Origin: CAZGCA01 sp964524145
GTDB lineage: Bacteria; Hydrogenedentota; CAZGCA01
Length of the DNA stretch: 55,138 nucleotides
NCBI GenBank assembly: GCA_964524145.1
Contig: CAZGCA010000035.1
Coordinates: 1-55,138 of the forward strand
Direction: 5' to 3'
A program made the translations under genes and the position numbers. Below are positions 51,734 through 55,138 of the stretch, piece by piece. The notes beneath the pieces are model-generated. The model made no database searches and had not been told where the DNA came from. It saw only the letters and a program-made list of their open reading frames with translations. The stretch's first letter is position 1, and every line of letters starts with the position of its first letter.

Positions 51734-52410
51734 CCGCCGCCGCCTCTATTCACGGGGCATGCCTTGACGCAGACACCGCAGATGTGTTTCCCAACGCCTG
51801 CGATGCCGCTGAACTTGTTGAGCAGGTCAAAGCACTTCCACTTGTCGTACCCGTCCATCGAGATCGCTTCCGCCGGACACATATCGATACAGTCGCGGCA
51901 CTCGCCGCAGCTTCCTTCCGCCGGACCGTCAGGGTCAAGCGGCATATCAGTCAGTACGGTTGCATACCGTACCCTTGCACCGTAGCGCGGATTCACGAGC
52001 AGCGAGGAACGACCGATCCATCCGAGCCCGGCCGCGTGCCCGACGACTCTATGGGACAGATGTCCGAGCTGCGCTTTGCGGTCGGCGTACTGAGAGGCTG
52101 CAACCGGCACTGCGCTATACCCTTTCTCCTGAACGAGGTTTGTCAGGCGGAGCGCCGTCTGGTCCAGAACCCAGTTGGAAGCCTTGTACGCGGCCGCGTA
52201 AATCAGTGTCGGCCTGTCAACTATCTCGTCTATAACCGCGTCAGGCAGCCTGCAGCCGATCGATATCGCACGCGGAAATGATTGCGCGAGCGTCTGTATT
52301 GACGGATGGAAGTCTTTGCGAAGCTCAACAATATCCGCCACGCCGAACAGCGACATACCCTGGCTCGCGCAATACGCTTTCAACGCTGCTTTCTCGGATT
52401 CTGCGCTCAC
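51730..52410 (-). CDS. QueG-like 4Fe-4S protein
   Basis: The 226-residue protein resembles the N-terminal and cluster domains of epoxyqueuosine reductase (QueG): HLSHRVVGHAAGLGWIGRSS, LLVNPRYGARVRYATVLTDM and ferredoxin-like cysteines C168, C171, C174, C178, C211, C214 and C218. QueG is about 370 residues with a C-terminal HEAT-like part, which is absent, so this is a shorter relative with unknown reaction. C193 may be an eighth ligand. The gene follows the CCA enzyme by 18 bases. Similar short proteins are common in anaerobes. Confidence 0.75.
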   Translation of the reverse strand: MSAESEKAALKAYCASQGMSLFGVADIVELRKDFHPSIQTLAQSFPRAISIGCRLPDAVIDEIVDRPTLIYAAAYKASNWVLDQTALRLTNLVQEKGYSAVPVAASQYADRKAQLGHLSHRVVGHAAGLGWIGRSSLLVNPRYGARVRYATVLTDMPLDPDGPAEGSCGECRDCIDMCPAEAISMDGYDKWKCFDLLNKFSGIAGVGKHICGVCVKACPVNRGGGG

Positions 52411-52428
52411 ATGCGTCTCCCTTTCACA

Positions 52429-53754
52429 TCACGACGAGGACTGTTTCGGGAAGGATTGCAGCACCAGCTTCTCGGCTTCGGCTTTCGTAGATATCCGATG
52501 TTCGAGTTGTGCATCCTCCACCGTCTCGAGTATCTTGCCAAACTCTGGTCCTGGTTGGTATCCGAGCTGTATCAGGTCGTTTCCTCCAAGCAACGGCTCG
52601 GGCCGGATAGGTTCGTGCTCGTATTCCGCAAGCTTGTCGCGGCAGAACTCCCACACGTCGAGCTTGCCGTGGCTCGCGAGGCAGTCCAGACGATAGAGAT
52701 CGAGCAGCTCCAGGAAATGCTCTTCCGAGAAGAACCGGCGCAACGTGCTCTCGCGCATCTCTTTAGCGTCCTTGAACCGCATGTGGTGCCGCACGAGGTA
52801 GCTCACCTGTTCCATCAGCCGACGCGACCGTTTCAGCCGTCTGCATATCTTGTACGCCGACGACGCACCAACCTTGTCATGGTTGTCGAACCGCACCCGT
52901 TCGGCTACTCTGTACGTCAGGGGCTTGCCGACGTCGTGCAGAAGGACGCCTAATGCGAGCCCTACGGACGGGGCCTCCATCTTCTCGAGCGTGAGCATCG
53001 TATGCTCGAAGACGTCCCCCTCGGGATGAAAGTCCGGCGGCTGGGGCACCCCGGCCATCGCGTGTACCTCGGGCAACACCTCGTTCAGCAGCCCTGTCTC
53101 TTTCATCAGCTCGAACCCGCGCCGGGCCCCGCCCTCGACCAGTATCCTCGAGATCTCGTCGCCGATACGTTCCCAGCTCGTATCGTGTATCCGGTTGGCC
53201 ATCGCTCCGATGGCCTCGTGCGTTTTCGACTCGATCTCGAACTGTAACGATGCCGCGAACCTGATCGCGCGCAACATCCGCAGCTTGTCTTCATCGAACC
53301 GTTTGAGCGGGTCGCCCACCGTCCGGACAAGCTTTCGTTCGAGGTCGTCCATCCCACCAACATGGTCTATCGTCTCCCCGGTCAGCGGATCGTAAAACAT
53401 CCCGTTGATAGTGAAATCGCGCCGTTCGGCATCCTCGCGCTCGCCGGCAAACTCGACATGATCCGGATGGCGACCATCCTCGTACGCGCCTTCCGTGCGG
53501 AACGTGGCCACGTCAAACGCGTGACCGCTCTCGAACACTTTGATAACGCCGAACTCCGCGCCCACCGGAATCGCGTTCTCGAAAAGCCGCTGCACCTCTT
53601 CCGGTTTCGCGCTTGTGGCGATATCTATGTCCTGCGGGGTTCGGCCGAGAACCTTGTCGCGAACAAAACCGCCTGCGAATAGCGCGCGATTGCCGGCATC
53701 CGCCAGCCGGCGCGCAACCTTCTCTCCGGCTCTTACCAGCTCGGCATTTGTCAT
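52429..53754 (-). CDS. CCA-adding tRNA nucleotidyltransferase with HD domain
   Basis: The 441-residue protein has the class II nucleotidyltransferase domain with GGFVRDKVLGRTPQDIDIAT (DxD metal motif), RRDFTINGMFYD and GDPLKRFDEDKLRMLRAIRF, then a helical tRNA-binding part and an HD domain (HTMLTLEKME, GVLLHDVGKPLTYR). It either adds CCA to tRNA 3' ends or is a related poly(A) polymerase; sequence alone cannot separate them. It is the first gene of a minus-strand operon with a clear promoter. Confidence 0.9.
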   Translation of the reverse strand: MTNAELVRAGEKVARRLADAGNRALFAGGFVRDKVLGRTPQDIDIATSAKPEEVQRLFENAIPVGAEFGVIKVFESGHAFDVATFRTEGAYEDGRHPDHVEFAGEREDAERRDFTINGMFYDPLTGETIDHVGGMDDLERKLVRTVGDPLKRFDEDKLRMLRAIRFAASLQFEIESKTHEAIGAMANRIHDTSWERIGDEISRILVEGGARRGFELMKETGLLNEVLPEVHAMAGVPQPPDFHPEGDVFEHTMLTLEKMEAPSVGLALGVLLHDVGKPLTYRVAERVRFDNHDKVGASSAYKICRRLKRSRRLMEQVSYLVRHHMRFKDAKEMRESTLRRFFSEEHFLELLDLYRLDCLASHGKLDVWEFCRDKLAEYEHEPIRPEPLLGGNDLIQLGYQPGPEFGKILETVEDAQLEHRISTKAEAEKLVLQSFPKQSSS

Positions 53755-53825
53755 GAGTCAACCTGCGATTCGACCGTTACGCTATCTTCCAATGCGACAG
53801 AACACACTTCTCCACCGGGTGCACA

Positions 53826-53854
53826 ATTATAGGGAGAAAACTTACTCAGGTCAA
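53826..53854 (-). promoter_or_regulatory. Promoter of the CCA-enzyme operon
   Basis: On the minus strand: TTGACC (53854-53849), 17-base spacer, TATAAT (53831-53826). The start should be near 53819, 65 bases before the ATG at 53754. Confidence 0.75.
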
Positions 53855-53891
53855 ACGGCAGCGGCGGAGTCCCCGACTGTGCTGGACAGGG

Positions 53892-54803
53892 TCACCGGAC
53901 CATGTCGGCGAAGATTATGACGCCTACCCCTGCGCTCCCGTCCGGGAGATTCGAGTCGGCCGGGTTCTCGAACGCGTCTCGCGTTTCCCGCCCCTTGGTT
54001 CGCTCGCGATACTCGAAATCGCGAAGGTCGTTGTTGTTGAGATCTCGCGTCAGCCTGTAGTACGCTCGCAGCCGCAGGTCGTCCGCGCTGTTCACGTTTC
54101 GAGGTATAATATCGAAATCCTTCTCATTGGGTCCCAGGCTGCACAGGGCGTATGCATCATAAAGCGGCGGCGGGAGTCTGAGACCCGCATCACGCAGTTC
54201 CTGCGCCGTGTGCTGCCGGGCTGCGTACGGATCGCTCTCCCGACTGAGTAGCTGCCTGAACTTTCTGAGGTTGCGAGAGTAGACCGGAAAATACTGGTAC
54301 GGCACCTTACGTCTGTCAAGCTGGCCATTCGGCCGACCATATAACTCCACTCGGGTCACCGCATCTCTATCCAGCATCGGTTGGTCCTCGATGACAATTG
54401 GCTCGTTTGTCTCAGAGTCGGTTCGGGGTTCAACGCTACCGTTCTGGTTCAGATCTTCGGTTGTAGAGTATTTGTCCACGAAGTCGGAAGGAGAAACGTC
54501 GGTCAAGCGTGCCAGGTACGGCGTGTAAAGGTCATGGTAGAACCGCACCGGATCTCTATCACGTTCCTCAAGCTCCAGTCCCTTGAAGAGACAGCCTTCA
54601 CGAGGCGGGTAGGTGTTGGAAACGGTGTAATACGACCCGAGAGCGTTCTTCAGGCTGGATAGCTCCTGTTCCACCGCGCCTACTTTAGCTCTCACTCGGG
54701 CACCGCCCAGTGCCGGGAGGAGGACCGCGGCCAGGATGGAAATGATCGCGATGACAGCCAGTAGTTCAATCAGCGTAAACGCTTCCGAGGATCTTCGTCT
54801 CAT
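53892..54803 (-). CDS. Type II secretion-like (GspG/PulG) prepilin protein
   Basis: The 303-residue protein has a type IV prepilin leader, RRRSSEA|FTLIELLAVIA, with a hydrophobic N-terminal helix (AIISILAAVLLPAL). The cleavage motif is followed by Phe and the Glu5 of mature pilins (FTLIE). The C-terminal domain is long and polar, as in the pseudopilin-like proteins with large heads common in Lentisphaerota and Planctomycetota. I chose the ATG at 54803, preceded by GAGAGGGAGACG; the frame opens upstream to 54896. It is alone, without secretion machinery nearby. It is probably a surface pilin-like or secretion-linked protein. Confidence 0.85.
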   Translation of the reverse strand: MRRRSSEAFTLIELLAVIAIISILAAVLLPALGGARVRAKVGAVEQELSSLKNALGSYYTVSNTYPPREGCLFKGLELEERDRDPVRFYHDLYTPYLARLTDVSPSDFVDKYSTTEDLNQNGSVEPRTDSETNEPIVIEDQPMLDRDAVTRVELYGRPNGQLDRRKVPYQYFPVYSRNLRKFRQLLSRESDPYAARQHTAQELRDAGLRLPPPLYDAYALCSLGPNEKDFDIIPRNVNSADDLRLRAYYRLTRDLNNNDLRDFEYRERTKGRETRDAFENPADSNLPDGSAGVGVIIFADMVR

Positions 54804-54874
54804 CGTCTCCCTCTCCTCTGCTCGTCTCCCCGCAGCCAACCTTGTTCTCCGGGGTATTCTACCCATCCAACTGC

Positions 54875-54904
54875 ATTCTACCACAGATCGTCGCATCCCT
54901 GCAA
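54875..54904 (-). promoter_or_regulatory. Promoter of the prepilin gene
   Basis: On the minus strand: TTGCAG (54904-54899), 18-base spacer ending in TGG (extended -10), TAGAAT (54880-54875). It lies about 70 bases before the start at 54803 and next to the repeat that begins at 54914. Confidence 0.5.
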
Positions 54905-54913
54905 ACGCCTTAA

Positions 54914-55075
54914 TCGTTCGGCTAATGGCTGAGTGGACGAGAACTCCAGCAGCCGGGAGTCGCCCGGAAGGTCTCTTTACAAAGTCCCGCAGGGACGAAC
55001 GATAATAGCCCAGGAATTTATTCCTGGGATCAAATGCATACCCCTACATATGGAGTCCCGGAGGGACGGCTGAAA
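54914..55075 (+). repeat. Interspersed palindromic repeat, right copy
   Basis: This stretch matches the left end of the window (1-162) in inverted orientation with scattered mismatches. It has the same order of palindromes: CCGGG...CCCGG (54954-54966), GTCCC...GGGAC (54984-54996) and CCCAGGAAT...ATTCCTGGG (55009-55028). No coding frame is present. Confidence 0.75.
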
Positions 55076-55110
55076 GACTTTGGCCTCAAGAAATGGGTTC
55101 AGCCGTCCCT
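55062..55110. repeat. Inverted repeat at the outer edge of the right repeat
   Basis: AGGGACGGCTGAA (55062-55074) and TTCAGCCGTCCCT (55098-55110) are perfect 13-base inverted arms around 23 bases. They lie at and beyond the end of the region shared with the left copy, so they may be the terminal structure of the element or a second unit of it. Confidence 0.7.
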
Positions 55111-55138
55111 GATATGGAATGACCGTGTCAAGTGGGGA

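Overview
The window looks like a chromosomal stretch (possibly a complete metagenomic contig) from an uncultured Gram-negative bacterium, probably anaerobic. The best guess is a lineage of the Planctomycetota / Lentisphaerota / Hydrogenedentota kind. This rests on gene content, not on a marker-gene tree: secreted dockerin and beta-helix proteins, GH2 and GH42-like secreted glycosidase relatives, a DUF1080 lipoprotein, a DUF4432 epimerase-like protein, a GspG/PulG-type prepilin, a TolC-RND efflux system (outer membrane), HypA/HypB and a CobA-HemD fusion. DNA is GC-rich. Several promoters match the housekeeping sigma consensus, often TTGACA with an 18-base spacer ending in TG plus one base. Tight ATGA and TTGA gene overlaps are common. 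I saw no rRNA, tRNA, CRISPR array, prophage or transposase gene.

Layout. 1-344: one copy of an interspersed palindromic repeat and a leader. 345-7849: two paralogous secreted beta-helix/dockerin proteins. 7927-11601: a zinc alcohol dehydrogenase and a GH42-like secreted protein, divergently transcribed. 11692-16450 (minus): DUF2752 protein, zinc-ribbon Yip1 protein, ADP-ribosylglycohydrolase-family protein, and a hypA-hypB-unknown operon. 16685-19741: a consensus promoter, a structured leader, a hybrid histidine kinase and a diguanylate cyclase. 19878-24168: GH2 and ceramidase-like secreted enzymes. 24204-29861: a core housekeeping run (infC with an AUA start, rpmI, rplT, hisA, tmk, holB, ricT-like, tatD-like). 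29881-33119: CobA-HemD and a Tat-exported fucose-isomerase-like protein. 33406-41696: TetR regulator, TolC, membrane fusion protein, RND pump, P-II-like partner, and a B12-binding radical SAM protein. 41712-48018: two DegT aminotransferases, a membrane LRR protein interrupted by a frameshift, and a DUF4432 protein. 48032-53854 (minus): one probable operon with CCA-adding enzyme, QueG-like iron-sulfur protein, phosphohexomutase, a penicillin-acylase remnant, an MshEN-HDOD protein and a DUF1080 lipoprotein. 53892-54904: a type II secretion-like prepilin. 54914-55138: the same repeat as at the left end, inverted.

How the parts fit. The window mixes polysaccharide or glycan handling at the cell surface (dockerin proteins, GH2, GH42-like, ceramidase-like, DUF1080, DUF4432, fucose-isomerase-like) with informational core genes and a regulated efflux operon. 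The most interesting points are: the HypA-HypB operon that carries an unrecognised third protein; a cysteine tetrad shared by the two DegT paralogs; a zinc-ribbon module shared by two unrelated membrane proteins; a GH2 enzyme that appears to lack its nucleophile; the split LRR gene; and three kinds of palindromic repeat, one of which has become the coded C-terminus of a protein.
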